Origin: Heterodera schachtii
Lineage: Eukaryota; Nematoda; Chromadorea; Rhabditida; Heteroderidae
DNA: 64,000 nt
Direction of reading: 5' to 3'
NCBI GenBank assembly: GCA_023374025.1
Contig: SIJG01000020.1
Coordinates: 1,099,121 to 1,163,120 of the forward strand
Shown here one piece after another: positions 46,739 through 57,695 of the stretch; the stretch's first letter is position 1; each line of letters begins with the position of its first letter. A program made the position numbers and the translations under genes. The notes under the pieces were generated by a model. It did not search any database and was not told the origin of the DNA. It was given only the letters and a program-made list of their open reading frames with translations.

Positions 46739-49040
46739 ATGAGTCAAAATTCAGCTGCTGAAATGACTGCGGCACACTTCGAATGCTCCGTTTGCTGTAG
46801 GCCGTGCAAATATTTTTATTATGGCGTCAAATGTTGTGAAGGTTTTAATTAAAAAAGAAATAATAATAGTGAAATGGACTAATTCTAATTAGCATGAAAA
46901 ATCAAATTTTAATGAGCGCAAATTAGGGTTGTTTTTGTGTAATGATTTTTCATTCAGCCTGTAAACACTTTTTTCGCCGCTCAGTTTCATTGGCGAAGGA
47001 ATTCAAATGCAAAAGTGGCGGAGGATGTGACGTCATAAAAGGCAATAAAATGTTTAACAATTTATTTTAAATAATTGGATAATTTACAGTGTGAAATTAA
47101 ATCTTTTCAGTGCCCCTTTTGGATTATATTTAAATAATTTAATATAATTTAAAAAAAGGCAGATTTTTCAAAGTGTAAGCGATGCCGATTGGACAAATGT
47201 TTTACGGCCGGAATGAATCCGCGCGGTGTTAATGCCTCCAAATTCAATGACCAAAAGCAGCAGAACATTGGCACGGAATTGGTGGCACTGAACAACATCA
47301 TTGACAGAAACGAATCAGCGAAATGGATTGGGCCGGACTCGGTTCTCAAACAGAGACTAATTAGGGACAAAGTCATATCTAAAAAACGGAAACTCTGCCG
47401 GGACCAAATTTCTGAGCCCTATTAGCGCCTAGAAACCGAAATTAGGCTTTGATTCATTTCAAATTCGGCACTTTTCCCCCATTTTCACCGTGACAAGGCA
47501 AGAATAAATTCAAAATTTTCAGCCATTGGTACAAAAAGATTTCATGAGTTTTATTTCGTTGAAACATTTGCTGGGGGTTGAGCAGAAAGTGCGCCGAATT
47601 CGCGACTCGGACACACCGATTCCCAAGCAATTTTACGACCGATGTGCCACTTTTGAGTTGATTTTAGATGAACGAAAATTGAATTTGCTTAATTGCGCCA
47701 ACAAATTTTTGGTAGCGAATGAAAAAAAAGAAAAATTTGAATTAAAAATTAAGAAAATGCCCAACTGTCATAAGGATAATAAAGCAGAAGAATTAATCTG
47801 GCAGAAGGGTGTGTTTGCTCAGTTACCTAAATATTTGTTCATGGATTTGCTGTTTGTTTTCGAAACGGCCAAAACTTTTCCATTTTTTGAGCGCCTCGAC
47901 GACAACGACAAGGCAATTTCAAAAAATTATATTAAATTAAATATTTTTTTAAATCGCCCCTTTCGTCGCCGGATAATCACAAATCATATTTTTTTTCTTT
48001 GCCAAACATAATCAATTTTGAAAGTTTATTCCAAAGATACCTAATAATTGATTACTTCAACTCGAATTTAAAACTAAAAGAATTTTTCCATTTTCTTTTG
48101 CTAAAAGCGAAGGATTTTTTAGTATTTTTATTTATTTTATTAAAAATTGTTTTTTTTTTTTTTTGAGTTCCGCGCTTTTCCTTTTTCCATTGACATTTAT
48201 CCGTTTTAAAGGTCGCTTTGTGCAGTAACATCGCCATGCCTTTGGTTGTGCTGAGCAACGGCTTTTACTCAGCCCAACAAAATTGTGACGCTTTTTCCAC
48301 GCCGGAGGGATTTCTGCCGATTACATTGTTCAAACATGCGTGGTACAAGCACGACCCAACGTAAGGAGAAGCTTATTCCACTTCCTATTAAATTGCCATT
48401 TGAAATTCCAAATTTTGGTAAAATTTATTTCTTTTTTTTATTGAGTATTTTGAAAATGTCGGACCAAGTGTTGTGCAAAGCCATCGGACCATTCGCTCGT
48501 GCAAAAATGAACACTGTCGAATTTGTTGTTCTGCGGGCAATTATTTTTGCTCATATGGGCAAGTGAAAAATTTAAATTTAATTAAAAACAAAAATATTAT
48601 TTTTACAGTTTCGCCAGGACTTAGTGATAAAGCACAAAAAATGTTATCCACCGAAGCGGAGAAATTTGCTGCACTTTTAATGAGAATTTTGCAGGTGAAC
48701 AGAAATAAATCACATGGAAATTCAAAAAATGATCAGGAAAAACAAATGTTTAAATTGAATTCTTTTTTTCCAAACTTACAATTCTAATTCCCATGCCTTT
48801 AGTCTCTAAATGCTTTTCCGTTCCGTTCAGACTAATTACGGTGGCGAGGGCGGTGCCCGACGGTACGTGGAACTAATGGCACTGATCGAATTCGTTTTCA
48901 ACTCGGGCGCTAAACACCGCGAACTGCTCTCTTACCTGTCCATTGTCGTTGATCGGAACTTCGATTTGGTGATGCCCCCCGTGCTGGCCAAAGTGTGCAC
49001 CAAAGGACCCGTCGAATTGCACCAATTATTGCCCTATTGA
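46739..49040 (+). CDS. Nuclear hormone receptor (nematode-type), receptor 2
   Basis: Exons 46739-46841, 46958-47041, 47163-47371, 47523-47912, 48212-48360, 48446-48558, 48609-48694 and 48831-49040 keep phase and give about 447 aa. First zinc finger C-SV-C, 13 residues, C-EA-C; second CKSGGGC ... CKRCRLDKCFTAGM. The ligand-binding domain (PKYLFMDLLFVFETAKTFPF to ELHQLLPY) is complete. Introns after 47912 (AAG|GCAATT) and 48558 (G|GCAAGT) are GC-AG; at 48558 the nearby GT would cause a stop, so GC is required. The end of exon 2 (47041, also GC) and of exon 3 are less sure. It differs strongly from receptor 1, so this is not a recent duplicate. Confidence 0.85.
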
Positions 49041-50694
49041 AATTGGGCTGAAGCATTTATCACCACGCGATTTGGTCCCATTTTCATTGATATTGCATTA
49101 AAGCCGCTGAATATTTACATCCCTTTCGGTCATTGACTATTTTCTGCGTGCAACGGTAAATTCAATCAATCACACAATTTGCTTTTAGGAAATTAGCCAT
49201 TTCTTAAGTCATTACATATATCCGTTTGGATTTACATTAATTGCCATGGTGTTCAAAGCCGAAAGATTTGAACTTTGGCCACAAGACTCGAACCTTTTCA
49301 ACTTTGCATTTTTCTAAGAACGGGCTTACTACAAATATAAGGGTGACCGACATTTGAGGATGGATTTGATAAATGGGTCCGATATTAGAGGCCCGACACT
49401 TGGCGATTTGGAAAACGAAAATAAAATGAAAAAATTATTTTCTTCTATCAAAAATAGCCGAAATAAAATTATTTTTAAGTTTACCATTTATCATTTTAAC
49501 ATGAAGATATTAGAAAATATATTTTCAAAGACACTTTAATTTTCTGATTGGCCCAAATGCTTGGCAATTGTTTTTAGAAAAAGCTTCTCACTGAGAGTAG
49601 CAACCTTTTAAATGTTATCAATTATAAGACTTAGCCTTAAAATTTTGGAAAAAATTTATCTGAAAAAAATAAGTCGTGAACTATTTGAAGTAAATGAAAT
49701 ACATCGAAATTAATCTGTTGCCTGGGAAAGGCATTTCTTTTTATTTTTTTCGTCTGTAATAAAATTTATTTTTATTTGATTTTTAAATCGTTCAAAATTT
49801 CAAATTTTTAATTTTCATATTTTTTTGGCAATTTTCATTTCTATAACTATCATTATTCTGTGTCATGATCTCGTGAGATGCCCGTCATTAACCGGTTGGT
49901 TAATGAACACTTTAAAAATGTGCAATTATTTTTGTTTTTGTTGATTTGGGACATCGCCAAACAATTGAGCAATTTCTGCAGACCCAATTAACCCGTCCAT
50001 TCATCACTAATGCGACAATTTAATAATTGACTTTTAATGTCTTATAATATTTTCATTATAATTATTTTTTGCTTGATCAGCTGCAGAATGCATCATCATC
50101 ATCAGTCCGTCCCCAAATTGCCGTCTCCGTTTTGGTCCGCTCCTCGCGCACTCTCTTCGGCAATTGCCATCCGTCGCGTGGTGTGTGATCGGTGATCGTC
50201 CTCCCCCCTCCTCCTCCTCTTCCGATCACACCCCTCCCCGCCCTGGGGGGATGTTGACATTTTGTTGCTTCCCCCCCCCCCCCCTATTTCCCACTTCTTC
50301 CCCCACTTTTTTTTTGTTTGCTTGGCCACCTCAAATGATTCACCATCCGTCCCCCCCCCCCCTCCGTCCGTTTATTCATTCGCCGATTTTCCTCCCCCCC
50401 CCCCAATTCATTTCATTGTTCACTGATTCCATCGTTGGCGGAGGTATTAACGTTTTATTATTTATATTTATATTTATCACTCATTTCATGTGATTGATGA
50501 TGAGGCATCCATCGTTTCTTCCCCCAACAAATTGGGGCCCAACAATTCGATGAATGCGATGAGTGATCGGCCGAATCACTCACTCTTTTGCCCACAAATT
50601 CTTTCGCAAACTTTTGATTATTTCCACATAAATTTTAATATTTATTCTCAGAGACAGAACCCTAAATTTATTTTTCATTAATTTTGAAGATTCA
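49041..50694. other. Intergenic DNA with poly-C tracts
   Basis: 49041-50090 is AT-rich without features I can name. From 50110 to 50410 it becomes GC- and C-rich with long C runs (about 50270-50284, 50351-50362, 50393-50402) and CTCCTCCTCTTCC words; the open frames there follow the low complexity. This block lies about 0.3-0.6 kb before the ZP-domain gene and may be its promoter region. Confidence 0.5.
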
Positions 50695-52054
50695 ATGGCT
50701 CTGATACCTTTCAATTTGTTTCTGCTCAGCGCCGTAATTTTTGCATTCATTTGGATTTTCAATTATTTTCTTCCATTTTTTAGCTTTTCTTCACAGCAAA
50801 TGCATATGACTTAATATTCAAGAATATTTCCGTGGTAAAATGCAATTTATTATTTATTTAATTAATTAATTAAAATTTCTTTTTAATTTAAGCCAGACGA
50901 ATTGAAAGACAAATTTGAATGCACTTTTGAAGTTAAAAAAGGGAATGGGGAGAACGAATGCGGATTGGGAGAGTTGGAAACGGACGGACGACGAAACGGC
51001 GAATTGAAATGGGCGGAGGACAAACTGTGCATCAAAGTGAAATGCGAAGAGAAAGGAAACGGTAAAAGAGGGCATAAATCAAGGATTTGTAGCTTAAATT
51101 TTAATCAGAATATTCCAAGCAATGAAAATCAAATTTTTGGTCGAAAATCGGAAAATTACGAAAAAATGCCAATGGGCATCGTTTTCTGGGAAATTTCTTG
51201 GATTTTTGTCGATTTGCAGATACCAAATTTGCATTCCGTCTCCAGCAGTGTGAGCTGGTGGACTTGAAAAAGTCGGACAAACCGATGAAAAGGCCCATCC
51301 ATCTGATCGACTCGAACGGATGTTTGGCCTCAAATGCCAAAGGACAATGGCCAAAAGTTGGAAAGATTTTCCATGGGAAATTGAAGAAAATGAAAAATCC
51401 AATTAAGCTCAATCCTCCACTGAACTATTCTTTCGAAGAGAGAACGGTGGAAATGCGCGGATGGACTTTTGGCAACGAAACGGACATTGGCCAATTCCCC
51501 GACGAAGCGACCCTTTCCTGCGCGGTCGAAATCTGCGCGGATCCGTGTGAACAGAGCTGTTTGGACAAAATTGTGAGCACATTTTGGTTGCGCTTTGGAT
51601 TTGGCAAATCTTGGAAAAACAAAAATTTTAAAATCGAAAAATTCTAACAATGGGTTTACCTGTCAAAAAATACTCAAATTTTGCATCCTTTTGGGATGCG
51701 GCAAAAAAGGGTATTAGGAAATTTAAAAAAAATCATTTAGTTCTAAGAATTTCCAATTTTGAGTTAAATTGATTTTTTTTTGTTTGTTAATTTATATTGT
51801 TTTTGTTACTATTTGTCCCCCTTCCGAATGCCCTCCAATTAAACAATAAATGGCACTAATTTCTATAATAATTTCCTCATTTTTTTTCTTTACAGTCTCT
51901 TGACAAGTGCAGCCTCAATGATTTTATCAGTGACAAAAATGCCACGGATATTTGCCACGAAGGAAATGCCGCCGCTGTTCAGGGCACAATCAGTTTTTGT
52001 TTGATGACGCTTCTGATGTTCCTCTGTTCTTCCACTGTTTTGATGTTTCAGTGA
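50695..52054 (+). CDS. ZP-domain (cuticlin-like) membrane protein
   Basis: Exons 50695-50733, 50784-50834, 50893-51061, 51220-51572 and 51896-52054, all GT-AG and in phase, give 256 aa. A signal peptide (MALIPFNLFLLSALFFTANA) is assembled from the first two exons. The rest resembles a zona pellucida domain, chiefly its C-terminal half: CELVDLKKSDKP, IHLIDSNGC, then TLSCAVEICADPCEQSC with the usual spaced Cys. It ends with a hydrophobic membrane segment (ISFCLMTLLMFLCSSTVLMF). ZP proteins of this type polymerise in nematode cuticle or other extracellular matrices after cleavage. The N-terminal ZP half is shorter than usual, so this is a compact member. Confidence 0.75.
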
Positions 52055-52926
52055 TACCAAAAAATAATTTTATTTTGTTTTTTAATAATTCTAATTCGTT
52101 AAAGAATCAAATAAATTTTTATTTGTCTCCAACGGATTATTATGGTAAAACTTTAAGAAATTGTTAGGCATTTTGATAATAAATTGGTTGGATTTGTGGG
52201 TTGGGAGGCGTTCTTTATGAATTTCTTATCCTTACGAATATAATGAATGCATTTTGCAAGAAATAGATGATAATTGTGACATTTTACAAACGGTTTATCA
52301 GTTTATTTTATTTGTTTCTTTTATTTCTTTAGGAGATTCAGTCTTTTGGCGCTGGTGTTCGAGAAGAGAATATTTCGTTTTCAAAATTTAGTAATTTTGT
52401 CGTAAAGCCGAATGAAATTAATGGACTCAAAATTAAAATGTTAACAAATTCGGTCATAGTAGCCAAAAATTTAATTAAAAAAGTATTATACATATACACA
52501 ATTGGGTTTTGTCATTAATTAAATTTCGGAATTTAAATTCATTAATTTTCGGTGTTAAATTGAAAATAGTAAAAAAAAAAAGAAAGAACAAAATATTTAA
52601 TTGATTAAAATATATGACTTATAAAATGCCCAAAGTTTTCTCTTTTGAATGGTAATGCAATTAACACACAAATACTTGATTTTTTCACCGGTTTTTATTT
52701 TTAGAACCATATTAAAAAAATTCCACTTTTAATTAATTAAAAATGCCAAATTTGTATAAATTTCAAAATTAAAAACACCAAAACAATGGCTAAAAATATA
52801 GGTGTTTTTAAGAATCCCAAATATTTTTGGTTTTTGACAAAAAATCCTTCCAGAAAACTCAAACTTTTTTGAACATTGTTGTATATTTTTTTGAATTTTA
52901 AAAAGTCACCTTTAGTGGGTGAAAAA
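52055..52926. other. Intergenic, no gene seen
   Basis: AT-rich spacer between the ZP-domain gene and the RING-type gene. No repeat or coding stretch that I can support. Confidence 0.5.
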
Positions 52927-54992
52927 ATGGCCGAAGGAAAAAAAGACGAAATATGGATTTATATGGACGAAAAACATTTACCAATCAAAAATTTAACGCA
53001 GAAATTGGTGAGTGAAAATTAAAAAGAAAGTGACATGTAATGAAGTGTTGTTGTTGTTTTTTTGTCTATTTGCTGAATTATCCATCGAATAAAAAATATA
53101 TAAAAACAAAAACAAAATTGATTATGCGCTTCCGGCAATTAGCTAATAAAAAGGACAATTCACGGGGGAATCATCACATTTTATTTCCGCCCAAAGAAAT
53201 GAAAACATTGTTTTTGTTCAAAATCATAATAATGCTTCACAAAATGGCATTTTTGACTGCCGCGAGGTTAAAGTTGCGCATTAACCACGAAGCAGTGAAC
53301 CCGGCACGGAAGTTTCGAGTCGACTTGGAAATTACCGTTACCAAAAATGGGCAGGGCCATCAGTATTTTCACAAGGATGTGAAAACGGGCAAAAACATCC
53401 AAATACGCATACCGCGCAAAAGCGAACGGGACAAATACGAACTGTGCCTCCACATTTACACAAATCCGATTGATGAGGAATTTGTGCCGGACCAAAGTGA
53501 TCAGAACCCGTCGGACGATCAGCCGTACGAGGAGGCGGAGAACAACATTGAGCTGGAGGACATCCGGCAAATGTTCAAATGTGTCGAAATGAAGCTGTAC
53601 GCACCGGTGTCCTCGAGGCGCTATTTGATCAATTTGGGCAGTTTTGAGCCTAAGGGCATTTGGTGGAACCGACGCATTTTCATCAATTCGAACAACGATT
53701 TTGGCAATTATCACGCCTTTTTGTATGCAAAAGTGTCGAAAAATGAGCGTGAGGAAGAAGCGGAAAGTGAGAAAATATTCTTAGGAGATGCGCCACTCAG
53801 AAAAATATTGGCCGGAAATGCTTCTCCATCTCGGCAAAAAGAGGCAAAAATAAAAATTTTTAAAAATAATTAAAAATTTAATTGGTTGCTTTCAGTTTTC
53901 TGAATATAATTTTTCAATTCCTGTTGACTTGACGCCTTTTTTCAAGCATAAAATTTGGTACAATGAACTGCTTATTTACCGTTATGAGGAGGTAATCCAA
54001 ATTATTAACCAGTTTAGTTAATTTCAATTGTAATTAAATTTAAGAGTAAATATTTAATTGATTCGCCAAATGGGCAAAACAAAGAAACGCCACCGACAGA
54101 AGACATTGACAATGAGCTTAATTGCTCCATTTGCTTAGAGGCAATAATTGAAGGAGAAAATATAATAAAATTGCATGGTGAAAAAGACAACGACAAAGCA
54201 TCGGTAAAAATATTTAAAAATGCTTAATAAAATCGAATAAATTTAGCATATATTTCACAATGAATGCATCAAAAAATGGTAAACCATTTAAGGGAATTAT
54301 TTTATTTTCAAAATAATTCTTCTGTCATTAAGGTTTAAAACTCATGGGAATTTTCGTTGTCCGTTATGCAATCGAGAATTGAAACTTGAAATGGTGTGTA
54401 TTATTTTCCAAATACTTCGTAATTACCAAATTCAATTATAATTTGCAATTTTCCCTAAATTTTTAAGAGGGCATTTCTCCCGTCACTTTTTACGGGCGTT
54501 GCCAATTCCTACCAAAATATGCACATGGATTCCGTGGGTGAATTGGTGCGAATGGCAAACGGAAATATTGGGACGCAATTTGAGCAGAAGCAAGCCGAAA
54601 AGGAAATGGAATCATTTTTAAAAGTTTTAAAGGAAAGCGAAGAAACGCTGAGGGAATTATTGGCACAAATCGAATTGGACCATTTGGTGCCAAATTCGGC
54701 GGAAAAATTAGTCGAATTGAAAGACGGAAAGCTAATTAAAAGCCCATCATTGGAAAACATTCAAAAGCAAACAGAGCAATTTGTGAGAAATGGGCAACAT
54801 TCGCAAGAAGCAATTGATATGGCAAATGAAGCGCTGTCATCAATTAACACAATTAAAAATGGACAACTTTTTTTTCATCTTTCCATTGAAAATTTGAAAA
54901 TAATTACAGTGGAGAAAAAGCAGAAGAAAATACCAAAAATTTTGGCTTTATTATCGCGAATTAAAATCTCAGGAAAAAAGAAAAAGACATGA
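52927..54992 (+). CDS. RING-type zinc-finger protein (possible ubiquitin ligase)
   Basis: Exons 52927-53007, about 53154-53843, 53896-53991, 54045-54203, 54247-54278, 54333-54393 and 54468-54992 fit in phase (about 547 aa). The start of exon 2 is uncertain: its first 40 residues (MKTLFLFKIIIMLHKMAFLT) look like intron. The RING reads CSIC ... HIFHNECIKKW ... CPLC, as in RING-H2 ubiquitin ligases, but the usual third Cys before HIFH is Ser (KAS|HIFH), so zinc binding may be altered or supplied by the His in IIKLHGEK. The N-terminal region is unknown; the C-terminus is a coiled coil (QFEQKQAEKEMESFLKVLKE). The intron after 53843 is GC-AG (GAG|GCAAAA). No signal peptide on the model. Confidence 0.72.
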
Positions 54993-57695
54993 ACAAAGTT
55001 GGCACACAATAAGCATTTTTAATTTGCTAATATTATTAATTAACATTCGTAAATGCAGTTATTGAAATTTTAAAATTTTAAAAATTTGCAATTTCTACAT
55101 ATTTTCAAAGAATTAATAAAGTTTCGTCGTTTTTTTAAATAATTATTTCAATTAACCCATTCCAAAATGTAAAGGAATTTAATTTTCTGTACATTTACAA
55201 ATTGTGCATTTATCTTTTGAGAACACATTCATAAAAATGAACATTTAAACTTTTTGCGTCATCGTTTTGCCGTATGAAGTTTTGTTAACCCCATAAATTT
55301 TTGTGAACAAATCCGCAACAGAATGGCTCATTTATTCTCTGCCATTTATTCAATAAAATTTTTTTTTCATTTTTATCTATTACAAAAATCACTGAATTCA
55401 GAGCCCAACGTTAAACTTTAAATTACATAAGACTTAATATTTCTTAAATTTCACCAGTGCTTTTGGGTAAAATTCATCATAAGCCTAAGTTTAAAATAGG
55501 AATGGGAATTTAAGTCAAATGATTTTAGTTCTGCTGGTTCCAAATATCTCTAAAATGAATTAAAAAGCATTTTATACTTTATTTGAAACTTCTGAAAAGC
55601 ATGGCTTTTTTCTGTTTTGGCATTTATATTACATTTTTGCATTTTTATATTTTTTTATGTTTGAAACAAAGTGCTGAATAATCGAGTCACTGGAAAAAAA
55701 GTTTTTTGACTTAATGAATTTCCATCCCATTATCATTCCACAAATTGAAAAAAAGGACTGTTAATTACTAAGACCGGGCCCGGTTAATTGTCGCTTCGGT
55801 CCGGATAGAGAATATTGATTATTTATTTGAATTTGCGCGCCATACAGTAAGCTAAGAAAGACTAATGATTATCTTTCCCCCACCTCGTCAATTTTCCCAT
55901 CGTTTTGCATCATTCATTTTCATTTGACGCTCATTTTTCATCTCTGCCGTTTCGCCTTTCTTTTGTCCACTTAATCGAAATGTACAAGTCTAAAAGATTA
56001 TGTGGGTTTTAAAGGTCGCAGAATCCGAATCTGACATTAATTCCGACCAATGTCGAACCCCGAACTCGGATTTGGGTAAAAAGTCGAAAATTCAAATTTT
56101 CGAATTTCTCATTTTTGGGCTTAAATGATATGTATAAGGGAAACAACTAAAAGTCAACCCTCTAATAAAAGATCATTTCAACCATTTCTAGACCAACTAT
56201 GAGAATTTGAAATAAAGCAGAAGTATTGTATAGAGATGACATTTTTTGGCACTTGTACAGTTTGCACCCCATAGAAATTTTTTTATATAAGTGATAAAAA
56301 CCTGTTTCCAGGGGTATTCGGGGTCGCTGATCACGAATGTGGGTAATAGTGGAGAATCTGGGCTCCACCAAAAAATTTTTTTTTCTGCTATGAAAAGATC
56401 AACCCGGGGGTTTTCGAGGCTTCTGATCACGAATCTGATAACAGATTTTCAAAAATCATTGATTTTGAACATCATAGATTTTCGAAATTTTGATCAATAT
56501 GATCAAATTTTCTTAAATTAAGCATTGACTGGGTAAAAAATGTTGATTGTTTATTTTTTCGGGTGTTTGTTCTATGATCATCTCAATGTTTACGTCGTAT
56601 TGATCATATTGATCAAAATTTTGAAAATCTATGATTTTCAAAATCAACGATAAAATCAATGATTTTTGCAAATCTGATATCAGATTCGTGATCAGAAGCC
56701 TCGAAAACCCCCGGGCTGATCTTTTCATAGCAGAAAAAAAAATTTTTGGTGGAGCCCAGATTCTCCACTATTACCCGAATGTGACATCCATCTCAACCAG
56801 TTCGAAGCCCGGACCCAAACTCGAACAAAAAGTAGAAAATTTATATTTTACAAATTTCAATTTTTAGTCTAAAAAATTGTTTAAATGATTTTTTGAACCA
56901 ATGGTGACTTTCTACTTAGTTTCCGTATATTCAAACAAAGTTTGAACCAAAATGTGAAATTTGAATTTTCGACTTTTTGTTCGAGTTCGAGTCCGGGGTT
57001 CCGAATTGGCCGAAATGGATGCTGGATTCATGATCAGCGACCCCGAATATCATTGGAAACATATTTTCATGGCTTTTGAAATTAAATTTTTTTTTTCTAT
57101 GGGGTGTAAACTGTACAAGTACCCATTTTTTGGTACTTGTGTAGTTTAGGGGACAGATTTCATATACATTTTTAAATGCCTATAAATGTGTTTCAGAAAT
57201 TAATGAAAATAAGTGTTAAGGGGTTCTCGAGGTCGCTGATCACGAATCCGGGCTCAGATCAGCACTACCGTTCACTACATGAGCTGTACATGGACAAAAA
57301 ATTGATAGGCTTCCTGTACCAATAATACCCTCATTGGCAAGATACCCATGAGGGTACCATCCATACAATTTTCGAATTTTGTGCTGCCTGTACCATGGTT
57401 ACCCTCATGGGTATGGTGCCAATGAGGATATCATCCATACAAATTTTTTTTTTAAATTATTGTTCGAGTTTGGGTCAGGGGTTCGAAATTAGCAAAAATG
57501 GGTGCTATATTCGTGATCAGCGACCTCGAGAACCCCTTAACACTTATTTTCATTAATTTCTGAAACACATTTTTAGGCATTTAAAAATGTATATGAAATC
57601 TGTCCCCTAAACTACACAAGTACCCATTTTTTAATCACAAATCATCGTACAACTTTTAAAATAATCAAATATTTTTAGAGATTTAAACTGGTAAA
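54993..57695. other. Repeat-rich intergenic DNA
   Basis: 54993-56180 is AT-rich with a short CCGGGCCCGG-like block near 55775 and nothing coding. From 56248 it is a nest of fold-back repeats, described separately. Confidence 0.5.
56248..57633. repeat. Nested fold-back repeat cluster
   Basis: Three inverted pairs interlock: about 56336-56510 with 56597-56782 (shared AGAATCTGGGCTCCACCAAA); about 56248-56340 with 57030-57133 (shared CACTTGTACAGTTTGCACCC-like block); and about 57128-57250 with 57511-57627 (shared AACACTTATTTTCATTAATT). Every arm carries the CTGATCACGAAT or ATTCGTGATCAG core, as does the element at 3534-3802. Inside the last pair, ACCCTCATTGGCA and ATACCCATGAGGGTA words repeat. 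Confidence 0.85.

Noticed and set aside
50164..50493. Pro/Ser-rich plus frame over the poly-C tracts
   Set aside because: Composition follows C-runs; no splice structure and no partner exon.
53268..53714. 148-aa minus-strand frame
   Set aside because: Antisense to the main exon of the RING-type gene, which has consistent splice phases on the plus strand.
56162..56867. Pairs of similar minus and plus frames (KRSARGFSRLLITNLI-like)
   Set aside because: They are produced by the two arms of the fold-back repeats, not by genes.
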